Below the pieces are notes generated by a model. The model saw only the letters and a program-made list of their open reading frames with translations, did not search any database and was not told the origin of the DNA. The position numbers and the translations under genes were made by a program. This document shows, in pieces, positions 41,982-49,666 of a stretch of 64,000 nt of DNA. Source of the stretch: Actinomadura violacea. GTDB taxonomy: Bacteria; Actinomycetota; Actinomycetes; Streptosporangiales; Streptosporangiaceae. The DNA lies in NCBI RefSeq assembly GCF_017573465.1, contig NZ_JAGEPF010000018.1, positions 186,001 to 250,000 on the forward strand. Reading direction: 5' to 3'. How positions within the stretch are numbered: the first letter of the stretch is position 1; every line of letters begins with the position of its first letter.

Positions 41982-42622
41982 CCACTCAGCTCGCCAACCC
42001 CATCACCATCGCCCAGCTCGCCCTCGCCGGCGACGACGGCATCGACGTGCCCATGCTGGTCGGCGGCCTGCACTGGCGCGGCAACACCGTGCACGTCCCC
42101 GCGCGGCACGCCCTGCTCCTGCACGGGTGGGCCGCCGAGCGCGGCATCAGCCGGCACGCCGACGTCGCGGTCAACTCGGTCCAGAGCAACCCGCGCCGCC
42201 TCGGCGCCCAGGACACCGGCCCCACCGCGCCGCTCACCGCCGAGGAGGCGGCGCGCATCTCCACCGAGTTCCACGCGTCGGGGTGGGGCTTCCGGATCGT
42301 CACCGCGCAGGAGGTGTGGTCCGTCGCCATCACCCAGTACGGCGACGTCCAGACGAACGACCTCACGGCCGTCCCGGCGCTGACCCCGGACGACATACCG
42401 TCGCGGGACGACGCTCAGGTGCCCGCCGACATGCTGCGCACCGTCACCCACCGGGCCAGCGCGCTCAGCCGCGCCGCGTGGGACGCCACGGTCGCCAGGG
42501 ACGTGGCCATCCGGGACCTGTTCGCCGCGCACCCGAACCTGAGCGTCAAGCTCACCGCCGAGATCACAGGGCTTGGCGAGGACCACATCGAGGACATCAA
42601 GGCCGGGCGTTGGTCGCGTTGA
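41978..42622 (+). CDS. Phage protein with C-terminal HTH-like region
   Basis: 214 aa from a GTG overlapping the upstream stop. N-terminal mixed fold (MLVGGLHWRGNTVHV), central acidic loop, and a C-terminal RDLFAAHPNLSVKLTAEI-TGLGEDHIEDIKAGRW segment that reads like a resolvase or XRE helix-turn-helix. A DNA-binding role is possible. Confidence 0.58.
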   Translation: MTTQLANPITIAQLALAGDDGIDVPMLVGGLHWRGNTVHVPARHALLLHGWAAERGISRHADVAVNSVQSNPRRLGAQDTGPTAPLTAEEAARISTEFHASGWGFRIVTAQEVWSVAITQYGDVQTNDLTAVPALTPDDIPSRDDAQVPADMLRTVTHRASALSRAAWDATVARDVAIRDLFAAHPNLSVKLTAEITGLGEDHIEDIKAGRWSR

Positions 42623-42669
42623 AGCGCATCCGACGACGTGCCGCGGCTGCCGCTGGTAGGTGGTGAGCA

Positions 42670-42924
42670 GTGACGGAACTCTGGTTCTGCGTCTTGACGC
42701 TGGAGCAGCCGACCTCGCGCGGGGAGATCACCGGTACGCGTGCGGAGGTGCTGGAGCTGGCACCGGGCACGACGCGGCAGCAGGTCTACGACCACATGCG
42801 GGGTCTGTTCCCGCCCGAGTTCTCGCACCCCACCACCATCCATTTCTCGGTGGAGCGCGACCAACTCCCGATCGGCGGTTCGCCGGCCGCGATGAACCAC
42901 CAGAACATCGCCCCCGGCGCGTAA
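42670..42924 (+). CDS. Small phage hypothetical protein
   Basis: 84 aa from a GTG preceded by GGTGGTGAGCA. Reads beta-alpha-beta (ELWFCVLTLEQ, TRQQVYDHMRGLF). No family recognised. It ends the first chain of rightward genes. Confidence 0.55.
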   Translation: MTELWFCVLTLEQPTSRGEITGTRAEVLELAPGTTRQQVYDHMRGLFPPEFSHPTTIHFSVERDQLPIGGSPAAMNHQNIAPGA

Positions 42925-43056
42925 CGCGGCGCGAGCAGCAACCGACCGGCCGACGGCGGTACCGGCGGGTAGGAACTCGCGCTATCGCCGACGGGCCGTA
43001 ACGTGCCGGGGGCACGCGGGGTGGAGGCACGCCCCGCCCAATCCAAGGAGAAGACG

Positions 43057-43587
43057 ATGCCCACCTTCCAGTACGCCGTGGAGACCAGCCACGACGGCGA
43101 CATATGGATGCCGCGCGACGACGAATCATGCGGCGTCGTGCGCAGCAACGACCCCGACCAGGCTGCCCGCGACATCCTGGCGGGCCTGCTGGACGACGTG
43201 CCCGACGACGACTGGCAGGGGCACTGGCGGTGCGTGCTGTGGTCGGAACTCGGGCCGATGCCGCCCGCCGACGAGGCCGCCGCCATCGCGACGTGGGAGG
43301 CGCCCCGCGTGGTTTGGTCGGTGGTCCGCGGCCCCGCCCGGGGTGCGCACGCCGTCGACCCCGCCGTGGCTGGGATCGAGGTGGACGACATGGTCCTGGA
43401 GTGGGCGGTGGACAGCGGGTTCGACGCCAACGACGCCGAGATGGGGCTGCGGGTGACACTCTCCGATCTGGAAGGCCCGATCGAGGGGGAGGTTGTGGCG
43501 TGGTCGAACTGGCCGGCGAACCGCACCGAGGCGGCTCTCCTCACCAAGGCGCTCGCCGCCACCACCAACACCAACGGGGAGAAGTAA
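43057..43587 (+). CDS. Phage hypothetical protein
   Basis: 176 aa, ATG with AAGGAG upstream. Highly acidic (DDDESCG, LLDDVPDDDW) with strands at both ends (TFQYAVETSHDGDIWMPRD). The 132-bp gap before it holds a degenerate transposon-end-like sequence. Function unknown. Confidence 0.6.
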   Translation: MPTFQYAVETSHDGDIWMPRDDESCGVVRSNDPDQAARDILAGLLDDVPDDDWQGHWRCVLWSELGPMPPADEAAAIATWEAPRVVWSVVRGPARGAHAVDPAVAGIEVDDMVLEWAVDSGFDANDAEMGLRVTLSDLEGPIEGEVVAWSNWPANRTEAALLTKALAATTNTNGEK

Positions 43588-43589
43588 GC

Positions 43590-43994
43590 ATGCTGTTCGG
43601 TACCACGGCCGCCCGCGAGACGGGCGAGCACTACGGCGTCACCATCCGCGGTGACCACGAGCTGGACACCTACGTGGCGAAGGGGCATGTGCCGCTGCTG
43701 CGGTTCCTGGCCGCCGCCAACAAGTACGAGCGGGAGGAGTTCGACGGCGGGCTGTGGCGCGGCGACCTCGCCGAGCTGTTCCCGCGCTGCGCGTACGCGT
43801 GGGCGGTGTCGCCGACCGGCAAGTCGCTGACCGATCCGCGGCGCGCCGAGGTGCAGGACTTCTGGATGATCACCGACCGGCGTACGTCGGAGGGGATGCC
43901 GGTCACGGTCCTGTCGTTCGCGTTCCCGAAGCGGGTCGAACTGGCGTGGGAGCCGCGCCCGGACCTGGAAGCGGGTCTGGTCGCCCGAACCTGA
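43590..43994 (+). CDS. Phage hypothetical protein
   Basis: 134 aa, ATG 2 bp after the upstream stop codon. Mixed fold; FWMITDRRTSEGMPVTVLSF looks like a beta hairpin. Followed by a strong terminator. Function unknown. Confidence 0.6.
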   Translation: MLFGTTAARETGEHYGVTIRGDHELDTYVAKGHVPLLRFLAAANKYEREEFDGGLWRGDLAELFPRCAYAWAVSPTGKSLTDPRRAEVQDFWMITDRRTSEGMPVTVLSFAFPKRVELAWEPRPDLEAGLVART

Positions 43995-44017
43995 CCGGGC
44001 CTGCGGGGCGTCACAGA

Positions 44018-44070
44018 AGGTCGGGGGCGGCTGCCAAAATAGGTGCCGCCCCCGACCTCTCTCTTCTCTT
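44018..44070 (+). terminator. Rho-independent terminator
   Basis: A perfect 14-bp stem (44018-44031 with 44045-44058, AGGTCGGGGGCGGC), a 13-nt loop and a pyrimidine tail CTCTCTTCTCTT. The clearest terminator in the window. The loop bases CAAAATAGGTGC resemble AAAATAGGTGC at 20-30. Confidence 0.85.
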
Positions 44071-44073
44071 CTG

Positions 44074-44262
44074 GTGGGTGACGTGCGCCTGTGTGACCAC
44101 AGCCCGGCTTCGATCCGTGCGGCGCTTCCGGCGGCTCGGCGCCCGGAGTTCGACGTGGCGTATCTCGCGGCGCTGGCGCGCGCCGGGAACACCTTCGACC
44201 TGGCGGAACTGCACCGGGTGGTCGCCGAGTGGGCGCGGGCCGCGCGGCCCCGCCGCGAGTAG
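44074..44262 (+). CDS. DUF6247-like small protein
   Basis: 62 aa from a GTG just after the terminator tail. The sequence SPASIRAALPAARR, EFDVAYLAAL and DLAELHRVVAEWARAA fits the actinobacterial DUF6247 pattern, small helical proteins often found singly or beside toxin-like genes. No partner gene is next to it here. Function unknown. Confidence 0.65.
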   Translation: MGDVRLCDHSPASIRAALPAARRPEFDVAYLAALARAGNTFDLAELHRVVAEWARAARPRRE

Positions 44263-44504
44263 CGACACGCTCACCGACCCCACAATGCACGAGATGCCGG
44301 GGCGGGCCTGGCAGGCTGTGGCCCTCTGCACAGGATGGTCCTCCCGCGCTCCCCAGCGCGGGAGTTGGCGGGGGAGACCTGGACGCGGCCGTTGCGTGTC
44401 CCTGTGGAGCCCGATCTGGTCTCCCCCGCACCCCTGACCTGCGGGTTGGACGGTAACCGACTCCACAATGCACGGCCCGGCCTGTTACCTTGATATCGAG
44501 GTAA
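44263..44504 (+). promoter_or_regulatory. Intergenic region with two promoter-like motifs and a hairpin
   Basis: Two copies of the spacer-plus-minus-10 half of the early-type promoter occur: CTCACCGACCCCACAATGCAC (44270-44290; -35 poor) and GGTAACCGACTCCACAAT (44452-44469; -35 poor). Between them lies a 10-bp hairpin (44341-44364, CTCCCGCGCT with a CCCC loop). The second copy would drive the gene at 44505. The first could make a short untranslated RNA of ~75 nt. Confidence 0.45.
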
Positions 44505-44849
44505 ATGGCTATGGGACTTGCGCGACCGTTCAACCACCCGGCCCGTCAGCTCACCGACGACTCCCGGACCGACGGGGTATGCAGCATCTGCCAGCAGCCC
44601 GTCAACTGGTCCTTCAACCGGCTCCGGCACACCGCCGAGGCATTCCCCGCGGACCTGCCGCCCGTCACCGAGTCCGAGGCGTTCCACGCCCTGGTCCACG
44701 TCATCCGCGACGCGCTCGACGACCTGCCGCCGTGGGAGGTCACCGACGACGACCGGGCCCGCATCGCCGCGCAGCGCATCTTCGAGGCGGGCGCAGCCCG
44801 CACCCGACGCTCGTCGTGGCGGCCGTCCCGGCTCCGCCGCGTTGCCTAG
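44505..44849 (+). CDS. Small protein with CSIC site
   Basis: 114 aa, ATG after CGAGGTAA. Contains VCSICQQPVNW near residue 25, a single CxxC, followed by an acidic helical region and an arginine-rich tail (RTRRSSWRPSRLRRV). Function unknown. Confidence 0.55.
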   Translation: MAMGLARPFNHPARQLTDDSRTDGVCSICQQPVNWSFNRLRHTAEAFPADLPPVTESEAFHALVHVIRDALDDLPPWEVTDDDRARIAAQRIFEAGAARTRRSSWRPSRLRRVA

Positions 44850-44882
44850 TTGCCGAGTCACCGAACGGCGGCGGCTGCTTCA

Positions 44883-45416
44883 ATGGGCGCCGTGCTCGTG
44901 TACAAGGCTGCGCAAATGGACTGGCAGCGCAATCAGCCGCGGTCGTTCGTCCCCTACGGACAGCACTACGAACGCGGCGTCTGGTACACCGCCGCCTGCG
45001 CCCTGCCGAGCAACTGCTGCCCGGACGGCGTGCAGCCGGTCGACGAGACGCTGGGCGTTCACCCCGACGGCAACTGCGGGTTCTGGTCCTTCGCCGACCG
45101 CGAGGCCGCCATGACCTTCCTGGCGGTCTTCTGCGACGACGAGCGCACCCACCCGCAACTGGTCGTGTGGGAGGCCGAAGCCGAGACCGTCATCCCCGTC
45201 TACTTCCCGCACGGAACCGTGATCCGGTCCCGCCGGATCCGCCTGGACCGGCCGATCGCGTGGAACGCCTCTCCTGCCGGCCTGCGCTCGCCGCACCGGG
45301 AATCGGGGCCCAGGAGTCCTGAAGCTACGGCGGGCCGCAAGGTAGCGGTGGCGGCTAACTCTCCGGCTTCTGCATGTTCAGGATCGCGCCGTCCTTGCGA
45401 AGATTCTCGAGGATGA
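44883..45416 (+). CDS. Phage hypothetical protein with WFY-rich core
   Basis: 177 aa from the ATG at 44883 (an earlier ATG at 44850 lacks a binding site). Aromatic-rich: RSFVPYGQHYERGVWYT, NCGFWSFADREAAM. Cys pair SNCCPDG. The last ~40 residues overlap the converging gene to the right and read as low-complexity, so the functional part may end near 45300. Function unknown. Confidence 0.55.
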   Translation: MGAVLVYKAAQMDWQRNQPRSFVPYGQHYERGVWYTAACALPSNCCPDGVQPVDETLGVHPDGNCGFWSFADREAAMTFLAVFCDDERTHPQLVVWEAEAETVIPVYFPHGTVIRSRRIRLDRPIAWNASPAGLRSPHRESGPRSPEATAGRKVAVAANSPASACSGSRRPCEDSRG

Positions 45417-45588
45417 CCTGCTCGGTGCGGCCGTAGATGATGGCGACCTCCATCGGCGGCAGTCCCATCTCGGCCATGTCGACGATGATGGGTTCGCCGG
45501 CGGCGAGCCGCGTCACGTTCTCGCCCGACAGCCCGAGGATGACCAGCGGCCGTCCGTCCTTCTTGCTGGTGGTGGTCGCCTTCAACAT
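45355..45588 (-). CDS. Small regulatory-looking protein, convergent
   Basis: 77 aa, ATG at 45588 with no ribosome binding site, so probably leaderless. Segments LVILGLSGENVTRLAAGEPI, VDMAEMGLPPMEVAIIYGR and ILENLRKDGAIL resemble a family of short actinobacterial and phage proteins of unknown function. Possibly a regulator. It faces the gene at 44883 and overlaps its 3' end. Confidence 0.55.
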   Translation of the reverse strand: MLKATTTSKKDGRPLVILGLSGENVTRLAAGEPIIVDMAEMGLPPMEVAIIYGRTEQVILENLRKDGAILNMQKPES

Positions 45589-45721
45589 GGGCCCCACAAT
45601 AAGACGACGCCCCGCCGCCGTCCCGGTGTTCCCTCCGGGGCGTGGGGTGCGGGGCGCCGTGCGCGGCACGCGCGTCGCCGATCCTCCCACGCCCCCTACG
45701 TGCGTGTGACAGTGTTTCGGC

Positions 45722-46300
45722 ATGATTCCACCCACCGCACACGGCCGAGAGAACACCGACACCCAGCGGATGGCGCTCACGATGGTCCGCGGGTTCCTGC
45801 CGCTGCGCGCCGCGGACATGCCGTGGAACGGGCATCTCAACGACCCGGACGCCGACACCGCCCTGGAGAACATGCGGGCAGTGTTCGCCGGCGACGAGGA
45901 AGAGCGGGCGATGGCGGCCACGGCACTCGGCCGCCTGGGCGCCGTCGGGCTCGTACTGGTGTTCACGCGCGCCAAGGCGCGGGACGTCAACGCCGCCGCC
46001 GTCGAGTGGCTGCGGAAGCGCATTATCTTCATGTCCAAGCACGCCGATGAGGGCGCCTCGCACCACAGCGAAGTCGTCGCCGCCCGCATCGTGCTGGCGC
46101 TCGCGCCCGAGCTGAACCTGCCGAAGGGCCAGGACACCGAGGACGCCCCGGCCGCAGTCGTCGCCCTGCTGGACGACGACTGGTGGGAGACGATCGAGTC
46201 GCTCGGCCTGTTCGCCGCCGAGATGTTCGTGCGCGCCTTCGACACGGTGGAGAAGGCCACCGAGATGATCGACGAGCAGCTTGTGCCGCTGCTGGCTTAG
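45722..46300 (+). CDS. Hypothetical protein at right edge of phage block
   Basis: 192 aa, start ATG. Mostly helical: MALTMVRGFLPLRAADMPW, AMAATALGRLGAVGLVLVF, ETIESLGLFAAEMFVRAF. No recognised family. It ends 19 bp before the left inverted repeat of the Tn3-family transposon. Confidence 0.55.
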   Translation: MIPPTAHGRENTDTQRMALTMVRGFLPLRAADMPWNGHLNDPDADTALENMRAVFAGDEEERAMAATALGRLGAVGLVLVFTRAKARDVNAAAVEWLRKRIIFMSKHADEGASHHSEVVAARIVLALAPELNLPKGQDTEDAPAAVVALLDDDWWETIESLGLFAAEMFVRAFDTVEKATEMIDEQLVPLLA

Positions 46301-46318
46301 GCGGAGACGGGCCGCAAC

Positions 46319-46405
46319 GGGGCTTGAGCAGCAACCGAACGGAAAACGGCGTTAGCGAGCCGGCTCAGGCGGAGTTACCGCCGTTGGCCGTTCGGATGCG
46401 GGTGG
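46319..46405 (+). repeat. Left terminal inverted repeat of Tn3-family element
   Basis: 87 bp with 2 mismatches to the reverse complement of the right repeat (C/T near position 42, A/G near position 49). Much longer than the 38-bp ends typical of the family. Confidence 0.9.
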
Positions 46406-46450
46406 CGTGGACCCTGTGGGCTTTCCGTTCGGCGGGGCTGGCGGTGTCGG
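46365..46450 (-). pseudogene. Remnant of a second serine-recombinase 3' end
   Basis: Read leftward, this segment encodes SPAERKAHRVHATR and then ends at a TGA inside the repeat. The intact recombinase gene in this element has APAERKAHRVYATR near its own C-terminus. So the left end carries the last ~25 codons of a homologous recombinase gene. The upstream remainder is missing or lacks resemblance. Confidence 0.55.
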
Positions 46451-46485
46451 CGGTCGGCCGGGTGCGGTGCGGGTGGCGTGGGAGG

Positions 46486-46869
46486 CTATTTCTTTCGGGG
46501 GATCGAGGGGTCTTCCAGCAGGTCCAGGTAGGAGTTCCACAGGTGTGCCAGGGAGGCTCCGATTCCGCCTTGGCGTTGGTGTTGGCGGAGGCGCTGGTCT
46601 CCGAGCTCGCCCTCGTGCTCGAACAGGCGGTTCAGGTGCAGGGTGGCGTCGGCGGCCGCCGCGGCCGAGTCGGGGAGCACGGTGTAGATGATCAGCGCTT
46701 TCATCGCGGTGAGGACGACCTCGGCCTTGGCCATCATGGGGTCGCCTTCGGCGAACAGGAGGGTTTCCCACAGCTCGTTGATCTCGTCGTATCGCTGGGC
46801 GGGGGACCCGATGAGCGCGTCCAGTTCATCGGCATCGAGGTTGGTGAACCGCTCGCCTGCAGTGCTCAT
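46486..46869 (-). CDS. Helical unknown protein at left end of transposon
   Basis: 127 aa from the ATG at 46869 (another ATG two codons earlier). Almost fully helical with ELDALIGSPAQRYDEIN and VVLTAMKALIIYTVL, ending PSIPRKK. It runs in the same direction as the recombinase, 43 bp beyond the recombinase stop, and could belong to the same transcript. No domain recognised. Confidence 0.55.
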   Translation of the reverse strand: MSTAGERFTNLDADELDALIGSPAQRYDEINELWETLLFAEGDPMMAKAEVVLTAMKALIIYTVLPDSAAAAADATLHLNRLFEHEGELGDQRLRQHQRQGGIGASLAHLWNSYLDLLEDPSIPRKK

Positions 46870-46911
46870 GGGCACGTCCTCATGGTGGGGGGCTGATGGG
46901 TGGTGTGCTGG

Positions 46912-47835
46912 TCAGCGGCCTGGTGGTGGCTGTTGTTCGGCGGTTTGGAGGCGCGTGGCGTACACCCGGTGGGCCTTGCGTTCGGCCGGCGCGGCGCCCT
47001 CGGCGGCCAGGGCGGCGCTCTGGTGCAGCGCGGCGAGGTGGAGGGTCAGCGGGGCGGTGAGGCGGACCGAGTGGCCTTGGCCGCGGCGGATGGTCCGCCC
47101 GGCCGCGATCGCCTGGCGGATGGTGTCGTCGCCGGCGGCGTGGAGGTGGTCGGCGAGTAGGCCGGGCAGGTCGAGCGTGACCGGGGCGTCGGCAACGGGG
47201 CCGGGCGGTTCGGCGGGCTCGGGGGCGTCGAGGTGTTCGGGGAGTTGGCGGGCGCCGGCGGCGTCCAGGACGCGCCGGATGGTCTTGGGCGCGACGTGGT
47301 GCCGGCGGGCCAGGGCCTTGACGGCGGTCCCCTGGGAGTAGGCGGTGACGACGTCGGCGGCCGCGGCGTCATCGAGGGCGGTCGGGCGGCCGAGGGTCTT
47401 GCCGGAGGCCTCGGCGGCGGCGACGCCCTGGCGGGTGTTCTCGCTGATCATGTCGCGCTGGAACTCCAGCACCGAGGCCAGCACGTTGACCATCATCTTG
47501 GTGCCGGGGTCGTCGGCGGCCAGGTCGATCCCCGACAGCAGCCCCGACTCCACCCGCAGGTGCAGGCCGCGGCGGATGAGGACGGGCCGCAGGGCGAGGA
47601 TGTCGGCGACCGAGCGGAACAGGCGGGCAGCATCGGCGATGCGGATGGTGTCGCCGACGGCGGCCTCGTGCAGCAGCTTGGTGAACCCGGCACGGTCCAG
47701 GGAGAGCCGGCGGCTGGAGGTGGCGGGGTCGTCGTAGACGGGGGCGCCGGAGGCCAGGAGCGCGGCCAGGGCGTGCCGCTGGCGGGCATCGGTCTGCTTG
47801 TCGGTGGAGTGCCGCAGGTAGACGCGGTCGGCCAT
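46912..47835 (-). CDS. tnpR: Serine recombinase (Tn3-type resolvase) with long C-terminal extension
   Basis: 307 aa. Resolves transposon cointegrates. The N-terminal ~145 residues are a resolvase catalytic domain: Ser10 in LRHSTDKQ, then Arg residues in the active-site loops and DPGTKMMVNVLASVLEFQRDMI before the long helix. An HTH (VKALARRHHVAPKTIRRVL) follows at ~175. The last ~120 residues, with APAERKAHRVYATR, are an extension not found in the classic 185-aa enzymes. A divergent 267-bp gap with a palindrome is the likely res and control region. Confidence 0.85.
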   Translation of the reverse strand: MADRVYLRHSTDKQTDARQRHALAALLASGAPVYDDPATSSRRLSLDRAGFTKLLHEAAVGDTIRIADAARLFRSVADILALRPVLIRRGLHLRVESGLLSGIDLAADDPGTKMMVNVLASVLEFQRDMISENTRQGVAAAEASGKTLGRPTALDDAAAADVVTAYSQGTAVKALARRHHVAPKTIRRVLDAAGARQLPEHLDAPEPAEPPGPVADAPVTLDLPGLLADHLHAAGDDTIRQAIAAGRTIRRGQGHSVRLTAPLTLHLAALHQSAALAAEGAAPAERKAHRVYATRLQTAEQQPPPGR

Positions 47836-48027
47836 GCCCGATCGGTTTCCCTTCCCGCGGTGGCCCGGGAGGTCGTCCGGCGGGCTCTGGCGGCCATGTT
47901 AGGGGGCGAAAAGGAGGGGCGGAAGCGGGGATCGGATCTGATTGGATCGGCTCGGGGTTTCGGCAGGTCGGGCGCGGGGTTCTCATTGGATCGGCGGCGG
48001 GGGCGCAGACGACCGATTCCGCCCCCG

Positions 48028-48056
48028 CCACCGATTAGCCTCTGGGTAATCGGTGG
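48028..48056. promoter_or_regulatory. Palindrome, candidate res subsite or operator
   Basis: CCACCGATTA and TAATCGGTGG (48028-48037 and 48047-48056) form a perfect 10-bp dyad with a 9-bp spacer, 29 bp in total, which is the size of a resolvase subsite. Two ATTGGATCGG direct repeats lie at about 47941 and 47984. It sits between the divergent recombinase and cargo genes. Confidence 0.55.
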
Positions 48057-48102
48057 GCATGGAAGTGGGTATTTTCTGGGCACGCCGTGAGAGACTGGGG
48101 TC

Positions 48103-49083
48103 ATGGCCCCTTCCGAGACGTCCGTCCGTGATCAGGAGAGCCCGCTGCTGGAGTTGGCCGAGGAGATGCGGGCGCTGGTGCGGTACGGGCTGCCGGTCCG
48201 CGCCGACCGGGCGGGCCCGCATCTGCTGGCCCTGCCCGCCGTCCGCGCCCGGGCCGTGGACCCCGCAGACCGCGCCAGCCTCGCCCGCGCACTGGAGTTG
48301 GCGCTGCGCGAAGAGCTGGACCGGCTGAACCACGAGCTCGCGCCCGCGGCCCGGCTGCTGCTGGGCACCGATCCGGCGACCGCGGGCGCGAGGCTGACCG
48401 TGCGCCGCCAGGCGGCGGCCCAGGCCAGCGGGTACGAGGTGCACCACTTCCGCAAGCGGATCGAACCGAAGATCTGGGACCTGCTCACCGGGCAGCTCGG
48501 CCGCGCCGGCGACGCGTCGGTTCTGGTCGCGCCCGTCCTGCATCCCGCCCGCCGGCCGCTGGTGCTTCCCGCCGATGTGTTCGCCTGGGAGGCCGTCGAG
48601 CATCAGCAGGCGCTGGCGGCCCTGTGGGGCGCGGTGTACCTGCTGCGCGCCGAACTCCTCGCGGTCGCCGCGCTGGTCAGCATGGACGCCGACCGGCTCG
48701 CGCTCGATGCGGCGGCCGAGAGGGCGCTGTGGCGGCACGCGCTGGTCCTGCACGCCGCCGCCTCCTACCGGGCCGCCTACGGCCAGGTCCTCCTGCACAC
48801 TGCCGCCGACTACGGCCAGGTCCTCCTGCACACTGCCGCCGACCCCGGCCCGGCCCCCGGACCCGACGAGATCGCCGCGTCGGCCGGCTGGACCCCGGAG
48901 CTGACGCCCGCCCAGGAGCTGCTCCTGGCCGAGCTCGCCGACCCCGAGGCGGGCCTGCCCGGCTTCGCCACCGCCCTGACCGCCGCCCGCGGCGGCCGCG
49001 AGCTCGCCAAGTCCTGGCGGGCGGCGCTCACCGGCCGTACCCCCGAGGGGACCGGCCCCGACCAGGAAGAAGAAGGCTCATGA
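48103..49083 (+). CDS. Unknown cargo protein 1 of Tn3-family element
   Basis: 326 aa, unrecognised. Mostly helical, with a central VRRQAAAQASGYEVHHFRKRIEPKIWDLL segment; the FRKRxEPKI pattern resembles N-terminal segments of some large actinobacterial regulators, but I cannot name a family. An in-frame 33-bp tandem duplication doubles YGQVLLHTAAD. The start ATG has only a weak ribosome binding site. The stop overlaps the ATG of the P-loop gene, so these proteins are made together. Confidence 0.6.
   Translation: MAPSETSVRDQESPLLELAEEMRALVRYGLPVRADRAGPHLLALPAVRARAVDPADRASLARALELALREELDRLNHELAPAARLLLGTDPATAGARLTVRRQAAAQASGYEVHHFRKRIEPKIWDLLTGQLGRAGDASVLVAPVLHPARRPLVLPADVFAWEAVEHQQALAALWGAVYLLRAELLAVAALVSMDADRLALDAAAERALWRHALVLHAAASYRAAYGQVLLHTAADYGQVLLHTAADPGPAPGPDEIAASAGWTPELTPAQELLLAELADPEAGLPGFATALTAARGGRELAKSWRAALTGRTPEGTGPDQEEEGS
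48778..48843 (+). repeat. Perfect 33-bp tandem duplication inside cargo gene
   Basis: Two identical 33-bp units (48778-48810 and 48811-48843) keep frame and duplicate 11 residues. The exact identity suggests a recent slippage event. Confidence 0.9.
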
Positions 49084-49652
49084 GTCTGGAACAGCTTCTC
49101 GACCCGTCCACCCCGCCCCGCCGCTACGTCATCACCGGCGGCCCGTCCTCGGGCAAGGAGGGCGTGTTCGCCGAGCTGCACGCCCGGGGCATCCCGGCCA
49201 GTGAGGGCGAGTTCGCGCGGGAGATCTACCGCAGGCACCGCGACCGGCTCGGCCGCCACCTGCAGGTCGGCGACCGCCGCGCCTACTCCCGCGACGTCCT
49301 GGAGGCGTTCGTCGCCGAGTACTGCGACCACACCTTCGGGCTGCGGTTCTACAACCGGGGCATCCCCGACGGGTACGGGTGGGACGCCTTCTTCGGCCTC
49401 GGCCCCTACCCCGAACTCGAGGAGGCCTCCCGCGTCTACCGCTACGACGCGGTGTTCGTCCTGGACGCGCTGCACGACTTCGACTCCGAGGACGACCTGG
49501 TGTGGGCCAAGGAACGCGAGATCCGCCGCGTCCACGAGCTGATCATCCAGGGCTACTACGACGCCGGCTACCGGCCCATCTTCGTCCCGGCCGACGAGGC
49601 CGCCCGCCGGGTGGAGTTCATCCTCGCCCAGCTCCCCATCCCCACCCTCTGA
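49080..49652 (+). CDS. AAA_28-like P-loop ATP/GTP-binding protein
   Basis: 190 aa, ATG overlapping the upstream stop (ATGA). YVITGGPSSGKEGVF (~15-29) is a Walker A loop, with Lys-Glu in place of Lys-Thr/Ser. Further parts, EGEFAREIYRRHR, FYNRGIPDGYGW and DAVFVLDALHDF, fit the AAA_28/NadR-like kinase family, where the Asp/Glu residues would be catalytic. It probably phosphorylates or hydrolyses a nucleotide or metabolite. Its position just before the aaRS-like gene suggests a joint pathway. Confidence 0.7.
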   Translation: MSLEQLLDPSTPPRRYVITGGPSSGKEGVFAELHARGIPASEGEFAREIYRRHRDRLGRHLQVGDRRAYSRDVLEAFVAEYCDHTFGLRFYNRGIPDGYGWDAFFGLGPYPELEEASRVYRYDAVFVLDALHDFDSEDDLVWAKEREIRRVHELIIQGYYDAGYRPIFVPADEAARRVEFILAQLPIPTL

Positions 49653-49666
49653 CCGGGAGGCATCCC

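Noticed and set aside
43994..44074. attL/attR or tRNA-end sequence near the terminator
   Set aside because: No tRNA-like cloverleaf is visible and the repeat structure is a simple terminator.
46486..46869. Antitoxin partner of a toxin in the transposon
   Set aside because: No toxin-like gene overlaps or follows it, and the protein shows no antitoxin motif.
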